A stretch of 64,000 nucleotides of DNA from Tetracladium setigerum (lineage: Eukaryota; Ascomycota; Leotiomycetes; Helotiales): assembly GCA_031472005.1 (NCBI GenBank), contig PZJY01000005.1:2790001-2854000 (forward strand), written 5' to 3'. The position numbers and the translations under genes are program-made. Shown one piece after another: positions 47,017 to 59,801 of the stretch. The first letter of the stretch is position 1, and each line of letters opens with the position of its first letter. Under the pieces are notes generated by a model. It made no database searches, was not told the origin of the DNA, and worked only from the letters and a program-made list of their open reading frames with translations.

Positions 47017-49830
47017 TCAACCCTTCAAACCCTCCAACAACCCCTCCAAAGCCTCCCACCCCTCAGTCCCCTCCCACACATCCCTCGCCCTCCCCATCAC
47101 CCCTCTCACCGCACTCCTCGCCTTCCCCTTCCACGCCCCCTCCCCAAAATTCTCATACGCACTCACCAAATGATCCGTCAACTCCACAACCTCCTTCCAC
47201 TCATCCTCTCTATTCAACCACCCCTCCCCGGCCATCAACATTCTCCACGCCCTCTCGGCACACGCTAACGCCTCCTTATAATCACCTCTATATAACTTCA
47301 ACTTCTCGACCAAAACCCACAAATCCGCGCGTTTGGTAATGAGAGGGACGATTTCGATATCAATCATATCGATCATAGCACGTGCGAGCGAGCCACGGGG
47401 GGCAGTGTAGATTCCTGAATCAGTGATGGCTTCGAGCGGGTTTGTGTTGGGTGGTTTTTCACGAGAGGTAACTTCGAGGACGAGACCGCGAAGGACGTCA
47501 ATATCAACGGCGTCTTCGCCGATGCTGGGAGAGCGGATGCGGATTACGGCTCGTAAAGCAAGGAGGAGATCTGGGAATGAGGGAGGAGACATTCGTCCTG
47601 CGATTGTGATGACATTATCCCATATTTTCCAGTTATCGTGAGCGAGTGATGCGCCGCGTTTGAATGCCGCGAGGGCTTGACGGAGAATATCTTTTGGATT
47701 GGGAGCTTTCGCGGTTTGGGCTTGGAATTCGGCTTCGTCCTCGTCGTTGGAGGTGTTGGTGAGGAGGTCGTGAGAAGCGGCTTTTTGGAGACGGAGAAGT
47801 TCGGCGTGTTTGGACAGGAGGGCTGAGCCGAGATTGCTATAGGTTTTGGCGTCGGTGTCGTCGATCATTATGGATTGCTGAAAGGCGATTACGGCACCGT
47901 CCCAGTTGCCAACTGCGAGGTCGATGTCGCCTAGACGGGACCAGGTGTCGTTGTTTTGTCTATTGACTACTGTGGCTTTCATGTAGGCTTCGCGGGCTTT
48001 CGTAAGGTCCTTTTGGCGGGAGTAGTAGTCTCCTAGTGTTCGTTGTGCTCGCGCGAAGCGATGTTTGGAGATCTCCCAAGCCAAATCCCAAAACTCAGGG
48101 TTTTGATCCAGATCACCGAGAATACACCATAATCTTGGAGCGTGTGGAGGCGGAGGGGATCGTACTTCTCCATCCCATTTCTCGGTCACCACTTCAGCGG
48201 AGTCAACATCATAATCATCCATCTCTGGACCTTTGGTTGAATAGAAAAGTTGTCGACGAACAATTTGACGAGCTTTCTCTTCCTGATTGACGGAATGGTA
48301 ACATAACGCAACCTCGGCCCAAAGCTTGAGACGCTTGAAAATTTCAAGTGCGCTGACCAGACTTCCTGCATTCGACCAGGCAAAAGCAAGTTCAGTCTCA
48401 ATTTCCCATCTTGTAGGGGTGTTGAGTTGAAAGATATACTTTAGACGTTCGTAGACTGGTGCCGACTCGTCCCTCTTTGCCCTGGGAAGGAACTGTGTGA
48501 TTCTGATTTCTGGAATTCCATCTGCCGAGGCGGACGGATCTTCCTGTGTATCGGCTATGATCTGATCCACGATAACTTGTAACTGCAGCACACTTCTCTC
48601 CATTGTCCTAGATCGATGAGATTCAATTCTACTCCTGACAAGTAAAGCCTGAGTGTAAATCTGCCAATTCGTGGGTTTGTCTGTGAGAACTCGCACAGCA
48701 AACGGAAGAATTTCTTCACTGTTTAGTTTGTCTAGTGGAGACAAGTTATCCTTGATGGTTGCTTCCGTCAGCAATGTGATTTGATCTAAAGGATTCAGTT
48801 GGGGTTGTTCATCCGGTTTCATGCCAACTAGTTCTGGTGGCAAGGTCGAATTCTCGACCTTTTCCGAATCCTTAGCAAACTCAAGAGATTCCAGTAGAGT
48901 ATCATCATTCAAATCCAGTGCCTGCGGTCCTTTACTCTGGCTGATTTCCACTTCCTTCCCATTTGCTGTCTCTCCCTCCACACTCTTTGCGAAGACCACC
49001 AATTGGGAGATATCCTTATGCTGAAATTTTGTTCTCTTTCCCAAGGCTCCAGATAAGGCGTAATGAAACCCGGCAACCTTGCCAGCAGTTTCAACGTTTT
49101 CTCTTGCTTTCAAATCCATACCCTCCATGATATAAATCTGGGCCTTTTCCAAGAGGAACATAACTTTCGCATCCGTTCCAAAAGCCGAATCAGGTGCGAG
49201 CATCTCCTCTTCTAGTGCTTTGATATCTCGCTCAATGACATCTTGGAGGAGATTAGAATCAATCAATCTCCCAATAGAAACACCTTGAAGAAGTCGTTGA
49301 TGATAGGCATTTACGCGGATGCGCATCCATTTGGAATCCCTGAAATCCGCGCCAGAGAGGCGTGGGAAGTAAACCGTAAATACAAGGCGTGCGAGACAGA
49401 AGAGCTCGATGTGAGGAATATGCTGATAGACCGAGACACCATCCACATCCAAACTCCTTAAGAATTTCTCCTTGTCTATCTTTTGCGAAAAGACATCTCG
49501 TAGGTCTAGTACAGGTCCCGTGACATTAACTTGAAGGAAAGCATTGAATGCTGCCAATCCAGTAATGAGAACGCGTACAATGCTCAAATCATCGCCAGCT
49601 AACCCGGATTCCTTTAAGAAATTCTGCTGGTCTTCTTTGCTTCCACCAACATTTTGGCTTAGTCCTTCAAATAATTTTTGTGACGTCGAATTTCGGAGGA
49701 TCGATTTGTAATCGCCTTCCAGAAATGAGGTGATGATGTCAGAGAGTTCTGAAATTTCCTTCAGACACTCAAAGTCGAAAATGAGGGCATCGAGGGACCG
49801 ATTCTGTAGTATATCTGTGTTTGAAGGCAT
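47017..49830 (-). CDS. EMW1: TPR protein of the Emw1/TTC27 family, 937 aa
   Basis: Single uninterrupted exon. The N-terminal half is helical with no repeats. From about residue 470 a helical segment (PTRWEIETELAFAWSNAGS, then SALEIFKRLKLWAEVALCYH) leads into tetratricopeptide repeats at about 590-670. These include ARAQRTLGDYYSRQKDLTKA, DTWSRLGDIDLAVGNWDGA and KTYSNLGSALLSKHAELLR. A DNWKIWDNVITIAGR block follows, which is characteristic of the TTC27/Emw1 family. Yeast Emw1 is an essential protein linked to cell-wall maintenance, and human TTC27 has been linked to protein assembly, so a cytosolic chaperone-like role is likely. The gene is intact, a useful contrast to the frame-broken neighbours to its right. 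Upstream, 570 bp separate it from the 3' end of the GYF gene. Confidence 0.82.
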   Translation of the reverse strand: MPSNTDILQNRSLDALIFDFECLKEISELSDIITSFLEGDYKSILRNSTSQKLFEGLSQNVGGSKEDQQNFLKESGLAGDDLSIVRVLITGLAAFNAFLQVNVTGPVLDLRDVFSQKIDKEKFLRSLDVDGVSVYQHIPHIELFCLARLVFTVYFPRLSGADFRDSKWMRIRVNAYHQRLLQGVSIGRLIDSNLLQDVIERDIKALEEEMLAPDSAFGTDAKVMFLLEKAQIYIMEGMDLKARENVETAGKVAGFHYALSGALGKRTKFQHKDISQLVVFAKSVEGETANGKEVEISQSKGPQALDLNDDTLLESLEFAKDSEKVENSTLPPELVGMKPDEQPQLNPLDQITLLTEATIKDNLSPLDKLNSEEILPFAVRVLTDKPTNWQIYTQALLVRSRIESHRSRTMERSVLQLQVIVDQIIADTQEDPSASADGIPEIRITQFLPRAKRDESAPVYERLKYIFQLNTPTRWEIETELAFAWSNAGSLVSALEIFKRLKLWAEVALCYHSVNQEEKARQIVRRQLFYSTKGPEMDDYDVDSAEVVTEKWDGEVRSPPPPHAPRLWCILGDLDQNPEFWDLAWEISKHRFARAQRTLGDYYSRQKDLTKAREAYMKATVVNRQNNDTWSRLGDIDLAVGNWDGAVIAFQQSIMIDDTDAKTYSNLGSALLSKHAELLRLQKAASHDLLTNTSNDEDEAEFQAQTAKAPNPKDILRQALAAFKRGASLAHDNWKIWDNVITIAGRMSPPSFPDLLLALRAVIRIRSPSIGEDAVDIDVLRGLVLEVTSREKPPNTNPLEAITDSGIYTAPRGSLARAMIDMIDIEIVPLITKRADLWVLVEKLKLYRGDYKEALACAERAWRMLMAGEGWLNREDEWKEVVELTDHLVSAYENFGEGAWKGKARSAVRGVMGRARDVWEGTEGWEALEGLLEGLKG

Positions 49831-50400
49831 CTTTGTCGAGTTGTGCTGTGGATGTTGTTGTGGTTAGGAAAAATCTTCAAAATTCAATTGTTGTTGCCAA
49901 TCAAGTCTCTTGTCACATGACCTAAGCGGATCCTCAATTCCTCACATGTCGAATTGTTTCCATTTGGAGTTCTCGGTTGAGGAGAGCGTAAGAAGACTTC
50001 CAACCTTGTTACATCAAAGATTTCATACTCGCAAAGCCTCCTGAAGAAGGAGAAAAAGCTGTTCATATTACGTTATATTGTACTGTACCGCACACAACAA
50101 CCTAGACTCGCTTAGATTCATGCATTCTTCGTCGTCTCAATACACTCTGACGAATACTTGGACAAGCTCAAGTAAAGATGAACATATACTTGACGGTAGA
50201 GACTGAGTGGATTGATAGTGATACTATAGAACAAAATCGTACAACATACATTCGATTAACTTAATTGATGCCCCATGCTTTTTCCGTCAACGCTCGCTCG
50301 ACAAGCACCTTATTTATGCAGATCGCTAGTAAGATCAGACCAACCAGCCCAGATGCAGTGACGAATGAAACGTCTAGATATACAATGATAATACATCCAC
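49831..50400. other. Promoter of the EMW1-like gene and 3' flank of the GYF gene
   Basis: 570 bp with no open frame above 60 codons. Nothing further was recognised. Confidence 0.5.
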
Positions 50401-53400
50401 TCATTTCTTACCCTTCTTCTTGTTAGGGACGACCTTGAAGCCGGAAGTGGTTGGTTCCTCCTTTGGTGGTCCTTTCTTTGCCACCTCGCTCCATCCACCG
50501 GATTTTTCGCTACCTGAGAAGCCAGAGGCAGACCCAGTCTTAGCGGGCTCAACAATTCCCTTGTCAGCGAGCTTGCGTCGTCGAAGATACTCCTCGGCAA
50601 AGCGACGACCATCCATCAACTTGGAGGCTCCGTAGATGCTGTCGGCGATAATGCTGGCATCGTGTGGGAATGTTGCAAGCAACTCGGCAAAGCCGTCAAC
50701 TAGAAAAAATTAGCTTATTTTTTTTAGTGGTTCCAGTATTACGTACCATCCATTCCAGTATTCAGCCCCTTTGTCAATTCTCCCTTGGCCCACTTGGTGA
50801 ACTCTTCATTGGCGTTGATAGCACCAGTGGGAGGTGCGGTAGAGACACTTCGGCTTGCCACAACAGGTCTGGCGGCAACGCGAGAGGCGGTTGTGGGAAT
50901 AGCTGCACTGCTGACAGCGCGGCTTACAACTGGAGCGACACCGGAAGGTCCAGTGGGAATCTTAACTTTACCACCGGCCCCAACTGTGTTCCAAGCTGAC
51001 CCTCCAGTAGGCTGAACGATGGCAGTTGGCTTGCTGGCAAGATCTGCGTAACGCTTGCCACCAGTGGCTTGAATTGGTTGAGCAGTGGCGGCACTAGCAG
51101 CGGCGAGCTTCTGCTTGCGTGATTCCTCCTCCCGCTGGATATCAGCCAATGTCTTCTTTCCTGTAAGCGAAGCACTAGTGGCTTGAGACTTGGAAGCGAC
51201 AGGCTTTGACCAAGGCGATGGTGCATTGGTGGGAGTTGAAGGAGAAGCAGTGTTTCCCCAGGTAGAGGTGGTTGGTAGGCCAGGTGCTGGGACTGCCGAT
51301 TGTTGGCTGTTGAGTAGCTTCATCTCCAACTCATTTTGAGCACGACGAGCAGCAGCTGCGGCCTCCTCGGCAATTGCAGCCTTCTTTGCTTCGGCTTCTT
51401 GGATCTCCTTCAAGGATGGGCCCTTTGAGGTACCAGCTGGCTCCTTAGCCCATGGTGCGACAGAAGGTACAGATACTTCTGGGGTCTCAGAGCGAGACGT
51501 CGGCTCCATAACCAACGAATCTGGAAGATTGGCTCTATTTCGCTGAGGATTTGGGGCTGGAAGAGGAGTAGTAGATTGAGGTGGAGGGAATGGCATTGGG
51601 AGGCCAGTAGCCACTTTGGCCCAGGGGGAAGAGGAGTCGGCTTGCGGAACATTGACAGGCGACTGCTTTGCGGATGCAGCTTGTTGCACTTGCTGGGTAA
51701 GCGAGAGAACTTCGGCGATTGGCTCCGGATCATGCTCTGGCTCCTCGGCCTTTTGTGGTTCTTCAAAGAATTGGGCATCCTGTTGCTGTTGTGGAGGAGG
51801 ACCGATGGGTTCGTTGGCAGCAAGAGCCGCTGCCTGAGCAGCTTCTTCGGCCTCATTTTCCTTTTGATACATGTTGAATTCACGAAGACGGGCCTTGTAA
51901 CCTTGCGGGTCGTCATGGTTAATCTGCTCCTGTCTAGCCGACTCTACATTCTGCGGAAACATTGAGGCGATCTGTTGTGCATGAGTTGGTTGTTGTGGAA
52001 CTGGAGCTGAACCGAAGATTTGTTGACGTTCCTGGATGTTGAGGCGGGCAAGCTCTTCTTCACGAAAATAATCATTTGGCATTCCTTGAGCTTGGGTAGG
52101 AACCTGTCTCGGCATGTTGTCAAAGAAGCCTGCAACACCGCCCATGTGGGACTGTGTAGCCATTCCGATCGGTGAAGCCATGTTTCCAAGACTTGGCTGG
52201 CTGTGAAGGCTGTGAGCGCTGGAATGATGATGGAGAGCTGATGGCATCGTAGCCTGCATATTTCTCATATTGACCTGTTGCTGGGCAAGGAACTCTCTCT
52301 GACGAGCCATCAAGTATTGCTCCTCTTGCTTACGACGTTCAAGATTGTTTTGTTGCTCAGCAGTCAAGGTTGTGCCAAAGCTTGGGAACGCTCCAGCAAA
52401 GGGTGGTTGTACAGAACCGGGTTGAGTAGAAGTGCCGCCAGGAGCTGCCGCAGCTGGAGTAAAAGGAGTTCCTGCAGGAGGAGCTGCGGGACCATGGGGG
52501 ATACCAATTTGTGGAACGAGGAAAGGCTCTCGGGAGTTGCCGATGCGACGAATAAGTTGACCAAGAGGCTCAAATTCAGTATCCTCAACCTTTCGGACAG
52601 ACAAGTCTGCAGTGAAGAAGGAAGCCTTGTACCAATCGTGCATTTCAAGTCCGGACCATGGACCTTGAATCTGGCCTTGGGGATCGAGATAAACCCAGCG
52701 CATTCTGTCCGGCATGACCATCATCCGCTGTTGGGAAGCCGGAAGTTGGTTGGAAGCGGAATCCGAGGATGCTTGGGGCTGTTGGTATGCAGGCTGGGCA
52801 GAATGAGGGAAGGCGGTAGCAGTTTGACCCTGGGACAGGTCGTGAGACGAAAATGGAGGTTGGTTGCGGGAGCTGTCCGTGGGAGGAAACAAGTCTTCGA
52901 ATGGATGTCTCCCAGTGCGCAAGGGACTGTCAGTCTCCCGAGGAGTGAAGGCACCCCGACCGATAGCACCAAATGCACTATTATGTCTTGATTCTCCGGC
53001 CTCGCCGCTGTTCTCGTTCTCCGTACCATGCATTTGTGCTTGCATGGCAGCAGGGAACAAAGATCCTAGCTTGCTGCCACGACCAGCTGTCCCCAAATTG
53101 CCAGAACTAGCCGGTCCAAACATTCCACCAATTGGTCCCAGACTTGGAGACTGCACGTTATCGATAGAATTGAAAAGCGTGCTCCCAAAGGCTCCAGGAA
53201 ATCCACCACGGTGCTCTCGGTCAGGGGTTCCAATAGGGTTGCCACTCGTTGGCCACCCGCCAATTCCACCCAAGTTCCCAAGAGTGTGAAGACCACCTAG
53301 AGGAGGGAAGCCTTTGTTTGCTCCAACACTCGAAGTTTGACTGCGGTCACTTCCCTCGATCGCGGCAGAGAAGTTGCGAGGTGGGTTTCCAAACACGTTA

Positions 53401-55110
53401 GGTCCATGCTCAGGGATTCCTCCCAATCCTTGTCCTCGCCCGAGTTGAAGAGGCTCGTCGTCATAACTTCCCTCGTCAACATCTTGTCGGTTGTCGGGAG
53501 GACTGCGGTAAGGATTGGTATCAGCTGGGCTCAATGGCTCGTAATCTTCCTTGTGGGGAGTTTGATGGCTCTGACCACGATGAGAATCACGGAAACCGGG
53601 TGCTTCAGCCATGCCAAAGTCGCTCGAGTTTCCTCTCACAGGAGTATCAAGACCGGGGGCACGATGTTGCGAGTTTGGAGGTGGACTATCGTCTTGACCA
53701 CCACCAAGTGCTGCGCTACCACTAGGCTCATCTCCAAATGGATCGGTATCAGTTCTTTGTCTTGGTCTCCATTGCCTCTCGGCAGCCTTTGAAGAGATGT
53801 CCTCGGAACTCTCTTTCGGCATGAGATGGGCAAGACGGCTTTCCCCACGCATACTGCCAAACCCAGGTCGTTTTTCAGTTGGTGTAGGCGGAATACCAGG
53901 CTGACCAATTGGAAAGCTGCCAAAATTTCCCATTGGTGACATTGCTGCAGCGCCCGTACCCCATGGAGATGCAGGACCCCCAGTGAGCGCGCTGCCAGCG
54001 GTGTTGCTTCGCATCAAGCCTCCGAATGGCAAACTTGGCTTTGTCTCTTCTACCCGATCCTCGGATTGATCCTTCGAATCAGTGAACTTGCGCGAGAAGA
54101 ACGGAGAGCTGTCGTCCCGATTGAAGCGACTTCCAATGGGCGAGTTGAGAGCAGAGATCGAATCCGCAGTTTGCTGGCGACGAGTACTAGGTCTGCTGGA
54201 GGCTGGAGACGAGGTATTAAAGGCGTTGCCTTGGCCATGCGAAACGGATGTTTTGCGACCATTTGAACCTTGAGCATTTGGATCCTTGTTAGCATTTTGA
54301 GGCGGTGGCTTCAATGGAGAGTTAACATCGCCCGCAAAAGCCTAATAGCCGTTAGCGAATGTACAGCAAAGCATATTTGGCTTGACAATCATACTGCCTT
54401 TTCCTCTTCTGACATGGGATGAAGCAGAATGGGTTCGTTACTGCCCTGCTTGTCCCAGCATACAGTGGGGCCGTATGTATCTCTGCCATCAGTGCTCTTG
54501 CCCCAAGATGCACGGCCGTTTGTCCCATTCACCTGCCATGGGTCAAATTCAGGGTGAAGAAGTCGAGCCACATCTGCATTCGAGCTGCCCGACTCCCTAT
54601 AGACCTTATACATATCCAGCAGCTGGTCCTTTGAGTAACGGGCACTCTCATTGCTTTCGTAAAGTGTAGTTGATTGTTGTGGAGTTTCTGTTGGGTAGGG
54701 AGAGGAGCGTCTTGGGAGGAAGACTGCGCGAAAGGTGTAGTCGAAGAACGGCGTAGTGTTAGAGTTCCATTGGTGCCTCTGTTGTCTCTTCGAGCCCTAG
54801 TTGGAGATGGCGTTAGCACGTTTGTTATGAAAGCCAGTAGCGGCGAAAACTCGATCTTGCCTGTGCAGCGGCAGAAAGACATCAAAATCGAACAAATGAA
54901 CTCTTAAAGGTATGCCAACATTGGCATGGGCGGCGGCGACATGTCGCATCCAAGAGGGTACATGCGCCGATCTGGCTGGAATCATATAAGAAAGGGCAAG
55001 ACATACCAGTCCCCGCTCCCCCTGCCATCCCCTCTCACGCCTCGAGGATCCCGACTGGGGGCTTGTCCAGCAGCAGCTGACGCGAATGATGGAAGTTGTG
55101 AGGAGGGCAT
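50401..55110 (-). CDS. GYF-domain protein (Smy2/GIGYF-like), about 1,466 aa, with one apparent frame break
   Basis: Exons in transcript order: 55007..55110, 54395..54796, 50747..54341 and 50401..50699. All introns are GT..AG. The Met at 55110 starts MPSSQLPSFASAAAGQ. A conserved N-terminal block around 170 includes DMYKVYRESGSSNADVARL and WGKSTDGRDTYGPTVCWD. The GYF domain lies at about 715-770 (WVYLDPQGQIQGPWSGLEMH, DWYKASFF) and binds proline-rich ligands. The rest is Gln/Ala/Pro-rich and disordered, with a Glu/Ala coiled coil and a Lys-rich C-terminal tail. Homologues act in mRNA decay, translational control or COPII-linked transport. In exon 2 the frame jumps at about 54685-54700: one added base joins the QDAPLPT part to LYESNESARY, and the splice phases on both sides require it. 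Long plus-strand frames inside this gene are shadows. Confidence 0.82.
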
Positions 55111-56478
55111 GTTGATTGAGGTCTCTCGAGTTTCGAAGATAATCGTGGCTCGGGATGTTGATCAAGGAAAGATGCAGTCGCGCTGTGTCGGCGGCGAGTG
55201 CAAAAGAGGCTGAAAAAGTTTTGGGAGGTTTGATTGATTTTTAGATTGCGGATGCGAAGGGGCAGATTGAGATCTGTGATGCTATGATGTGCAGGATTGG
55301 TGAAGCTTGCGCGAGGTTTGAGTTGAGAGTTGCGATGAGAGATCGAGGTCGAGGTAATTTTTGGACAACGAAGTGGAACAGAATTCGGGAGCTCCTTCGT
55401 CTCTGTACAGGGGGCTAGGCCGAACTGGGATAGGGCTAACCAAGCAGGAACACGCTTGTCACGCGAGTCGCGCTCTGGAGCCTCAAGCGACGCTGGATTT
55501 ACTGGAGATCACGCCTCTGAAGGTGAAAGATGAAAATAATCTTTTGATATCACGTTGTTATTTCCCTTCTACGTCAATTCCATTTTTATGTTTATCTATC
55601 TTAAATATATGACTCAGCCATCAAGGACGCAACAAAAACAATCTCGTCATTCCTTTACTGTATTACAGCAATGCTTTTTAACTTTGTGGGTTGTTGTGGA
55701 AACTCCCACCTCCCTCCTCATCCTCTCTCTCGTCCTCTTGTCCTCCCCTTTCCCCGCATGTAATAATCACATCAATCATCCATGTAACCTGCAGCCTGCA
55801 ATACCTTAAGATTTACGGCAGCTTCTTTTGTTCTTCTTATTCTTCTTATTGTTATTGTCCTCGTCCTCTATCAATATCAAAGCGGCGAGTCCGATCTCTC
55901 CGCCAATGTCATCAAAGGAAGCCCTTCCATATTGACGACAATGCACAGGTTTGCTCTCTTTTTATCTGCTTCTCTTCTCTCATTGATTTACCTATCTGGG
56001 TGCATTCCACTCTGATTACCTATGAAAGACAACGAGGTGTTACTTTCCTCCTCGTGCTTGCTGGGTGGCCAACAGCTAGCAAACACAGCATCATCCTTCC
56101 GTCACACAGCCTAATCTATGACATGGCATGACCTTTTTGAAGGCGGTGCTGTTGATGCCGTTGAGGATACAAGACAAACAATCTGCACAAATTCACTTTC
56201 GTTGGAGGCAGAGGAGAGTTCCTCACCTGACAAGCTGAGCTTGTGTTGCTGCCTTGGTCATTTCCCTGCCTGATTGTCAACTTTTGTGTGTATATTTCTA
56301 CCTCTGTCTTTATATATGAAAGAACACTTCTTGGAAGTTATTTAAGCTGTTTTTTACAGACACTTTATGACGCTGTTTGAGTCTTTTAGTCCAGACAAAT
56401 CATCTTCTCTACATAGGTAACTTCGAACTAGAAACTTCCAACCTACTTCACTTGCTGCATTTAATCTCCACGCTCCCC
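55111..56478. other. Divergent promoter region, no supported gene
   Basis: 1.37 kb between the GYF gene start and the Gln/Gly-rich orphan. It has long T/C-rich tracts (55660-55900) and short unconvincing frames. The plus frames 55555-56131 are Leu/Ser-rich and lack any signature. Confidence 0.45.
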
Positions 56479-57816
56479 ATGGGACAATCTTCTTCTTCTT
56501 CCTCAATACCACTACCATCTTCTCCTGCTAGTACCACCCGTTACCTCTCACTCATCGATACCACTATTCCAAACATGATCGACTTGAACACCCCCAAGAC
56601 CGTCGAAACCCAGGCCACTCCCTCCATCGTCGCCCCAACGCAAATCTCCAACAGCTCAGAGGTCGACCCCTTCCCCTGCCCATCTCACGAGGCCATTCCA
56701 GCGCCCGAGATATCTTTTACCGAGAACGCTCCTCCTTCCAACCCCATCGTGGAACATTCCTAGGCGGATTATCATCCGGTCCTATGGGAGGATTGGCCGG
56801 GTTTAGTTCATTATATGGAATCGCATCGCCATACAGCCAACTCGGCGACGGTCGCGGATTTCCTTTCGGCAGATTAGACACACCTGCCCTTGGATGTGGA
56901 TATGATAATTTATTCGGTGACGATTTCTCTCTCGGCAACGGTGACGGTGATACACCACTTGGATGCCCAGGTGATTTTCAAGGCAGTGGTGTAGCTACAT
57001 ACGGGTCAGAAGGTCTTACACAACAATTCCCAGCACGTCGACCCATACCTCAAAGGCCAATAAACGAATATGAAAATCCACTCCTACCTCACCCAGCGCA
57101 AATCCGAGCACAAGCACGAGCCGACTCTCTCCAACAACTGGAACAACTCCAACAACTACAACTACAACTCCTACAATCACAACACCAACACCAACAGCAA
57201 AACCACATCCCACGCACATCATCACTACTCAACTTCAATCTTCCATTCCTCGGCGACGATCACGATGAGAATCGCTTGATCGAAGAATATCCAAATTATC
57301 AACAACGCACAGATATCCTCGCCGCCGCAGATAATCCGCTTTTGAGTCCTAGTGGAGGAGAAGTCATTTGGATGGAAGAAGGCAAATGCAAATGCCAATG
57401 CCAATGCATCAAATTCCGCAGGCGATTCCTGTTCATGCTCTGTCGTCGCGTCATCCTTTCTTGCCACTTGTTTCGAGGGCTGGTTCTTTACGGTCAGGCA
57501 GATCGGGAAGAGGCATGGAATTTGGTGCGAGGATGTCTGGGTTCTTGGTGGTGGTGCTGGTGGAGGTGCCGCTGGGATTGGTCTTGATGGTGATCTTGGT
57601 CCTGGTCTTGGTGGTGGTATTGGTGGTGTTAGAGGAGGCGGAGGTGGGTTGGGAGGTGGATTAGGCAATTACAGGGCGCCATATGTAGAGAGTTATGAGA
57701 GTGAGGAGAATGATGAAGTGGAAAGGATGTGGAGGGATCATGAATGGTTTGATGATCCCGATATGTTGTATGCTAGTGTTGATGAGAGGGAGGTTGGTTT
57801 GGGTTGGGGCGGCTGA
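56479..57816 (+). CDS. Gln- and Gly-rich hypothetical protein, about 446 aa, with three apparent frame breaks
   Basis: The start MGQSSSSSS could be a myristoylation-type N-terminus (Gly2). The reading moves through three frames: a Ser/Pro-rich segment (56479 to about 56750), a Gly-rich then Gln-rich segment (about 56755-57365), a Met/Gln/Arg segment (about 57370-57540) and a Gly-rich tail ending in REVGLGWGG at 57816. Composition flows across each junction and each needs one added base. Sites are GG at 56751-56752, TTT at 57367-57369 and GGG at 57539-57541. With those three bases the total becomes a multiple of three. No intron borders explain the jumps. The family is unknown; a low-complexity, probably disordered protein. 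It could also be a decaying gene. Confidence 0.5.
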
Positions 57817-59801
57817 GACTTTAGAGAGCTAGGTAAGGAAGGGGAAATGATGGATGAGAGATGGTAGTGGGCTGGAATATGTCTTTTTTGTTGATTTATG
57901 GAGATTTAGCTGGCTCTGTTGTTTGGTGTAATGGAAATTGAGGATTAGAAGCAGCATTCCCTTTTTGAAAAGGAGATTTGGCGAACGTCGATTGGGACTT
58001 CATCCAAGATATGGGGAAATGTGAAAGTATCTGGAACGATGGTTTTTGTGAGTAGGCCGGTAGCTTTCGATGCTCGCCATGTCATCCGAGTACCTAGATA
58101 ATGATGTTAGTCGCAGAATTTGATGTGGGATTTTATACTGGTGGTCGATCAATTTGACTCAGAGTTTCGAATACTGGACTACGCCTCTCCATCTCACAGC
58201 GCGTTCTTTGACTAACAACCTAACTCCACCATATTCTTTGATATATGGAAATTCAGAGAAGTTCTCCCACCTTCCCCTCCCTTGTTTTATCTTTCTTCTG
58301 GGATTCGGCGGGTGTCAGGTGAGGTATAAAAGGAGCTGACAATGTATTTGATTTATTTGATGTATTTGATGGCCAAAACCTCAAACATTGGCACTGATCG
58401 CTCCTTCCTTGACAATTTCATGCTTTTATATTTTTAGTTTATGTATTATGGTTTCTACTGCTAGTTCCTCTGTACATTTCCGAAGTGCAAGTATATATCC
58501 AACAAATCTTCTGGACTTGCGCACGACACAGAATGGTTTCACGCCATGGCCAATTGTAAAGAACCCAGCTTGTACTAACGAACACATCGCAACTCAGGCT
58601 AGAAGCATCATCTATCAACTGAGAAAGCGAGTACTGAGAGGTGAAGCCTGTTCAGGTCAATCAAGCTGCCCTTATGGTAGGAAAAGGCTTGTAAGAATGA
58701 GCATCTCAGATGCGCAACATGACAGCTATTTCTCACTGTCGAATCTGACATGATGCCGATTTCGTACATTTGAGGGGACATGCTTGATTTCTATCTATTA
58801 GTCTTGAAAGGAACTGCAAAATATTCCTTCCACTCTTCTCTCCGGTAACATGTCCATTTTCCCCATCCTCATTGGATGCATGCACCCGAACATTCCTCTC
58901 ATGATGGCGAATCACCAACTCTGGTGATTGACTCTCGAGGTTGAAGAGGGCCTTGCATCTCTTCCAACAGGATCATGTTCCGCTCTGCACCCGGAACCAC
59001 AACTAATGGCTGGTGTCAGCGCAATCAACATCTGCCTCGTCTCATTCATCGGTCTCCCCCAAGGGAGAGGCGCCTACTTCCTAGGACGTTCCGTTTTTGA
59101 AAAGGAAAGAAAAGAAGTATTCGTTCACTGCGCCCAATTGAGTAGCAATATCAAGGACGGAAGGAGACAGATAGTTTTATAGGAGTGGGTTAGACAGCAT
59201 CTGTCCATCTGGCAACTTGGTAATTCATCAGAGATAGGCAGTAATTATCTCTTCAGTTTCTCTCCATTTCACTTACTCTGGTATGTGCTGCTACTCTCAT
59301 ATATTCTACCGTCAGATTTACTCTGTCACTAAGTCGCTGTAGTGGTGAAGTTATGATGAAAAGAAATCATGCGTTTAGTACATGAGAATGAGATTGACTT
59401 GTTCAACAGACTGAGCTGAGATTGTTACTAAACCAAACGAAAAATGATTATTTCCTTGCCCTTTTGTCAGTTTTCAGATTTAGCTTTTGTGGTTGGATTT
59501 TGGTCGGGTAATTGGGAAATTGAAGTTTTGAAAGGAGGAGGTATCTTTTCTTCCACATCTCGATATTTTATCTTTTGTCTGTTTACTTTTCCCTTTATTC
59601 CACTTCTTCTTTCTGCAAAAGGGTAGTTAGTAGGTATGCATGGGAATGATGGAATCATGATGCCATACACCTACGTACAATCGCACAACTAACAAATTGT
59701 ACACAAAGCTAGATTTCTTTCACCTCTTATCCTATAAATCTAAATCAAGAAAAGCTTGCAAATCAACCAAAACCTCTTACAATTCACGAATCACAGCCTA
59801 C
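57817..59801. other. Intergenic region, no supported gene
   Basis: 1.99 kb. Frames at 58388-58753 (121 codons) and 58928-59182 (84 codons) show no domain, signal peptide or splice support. I see nothing else in it. Confidence 0.4.

Noticed and set aside
52278..52991. 237-codon plus-strand frame inside the GYF gene
   Set aside because: It lies fully antisense to a conserved GYF/Gln-rich coding exon and has no domain.
58388..59182. Two plus-strand frames of 121 and 84 codons
   Set aside because: No signal peptide, domain or splice consistency.
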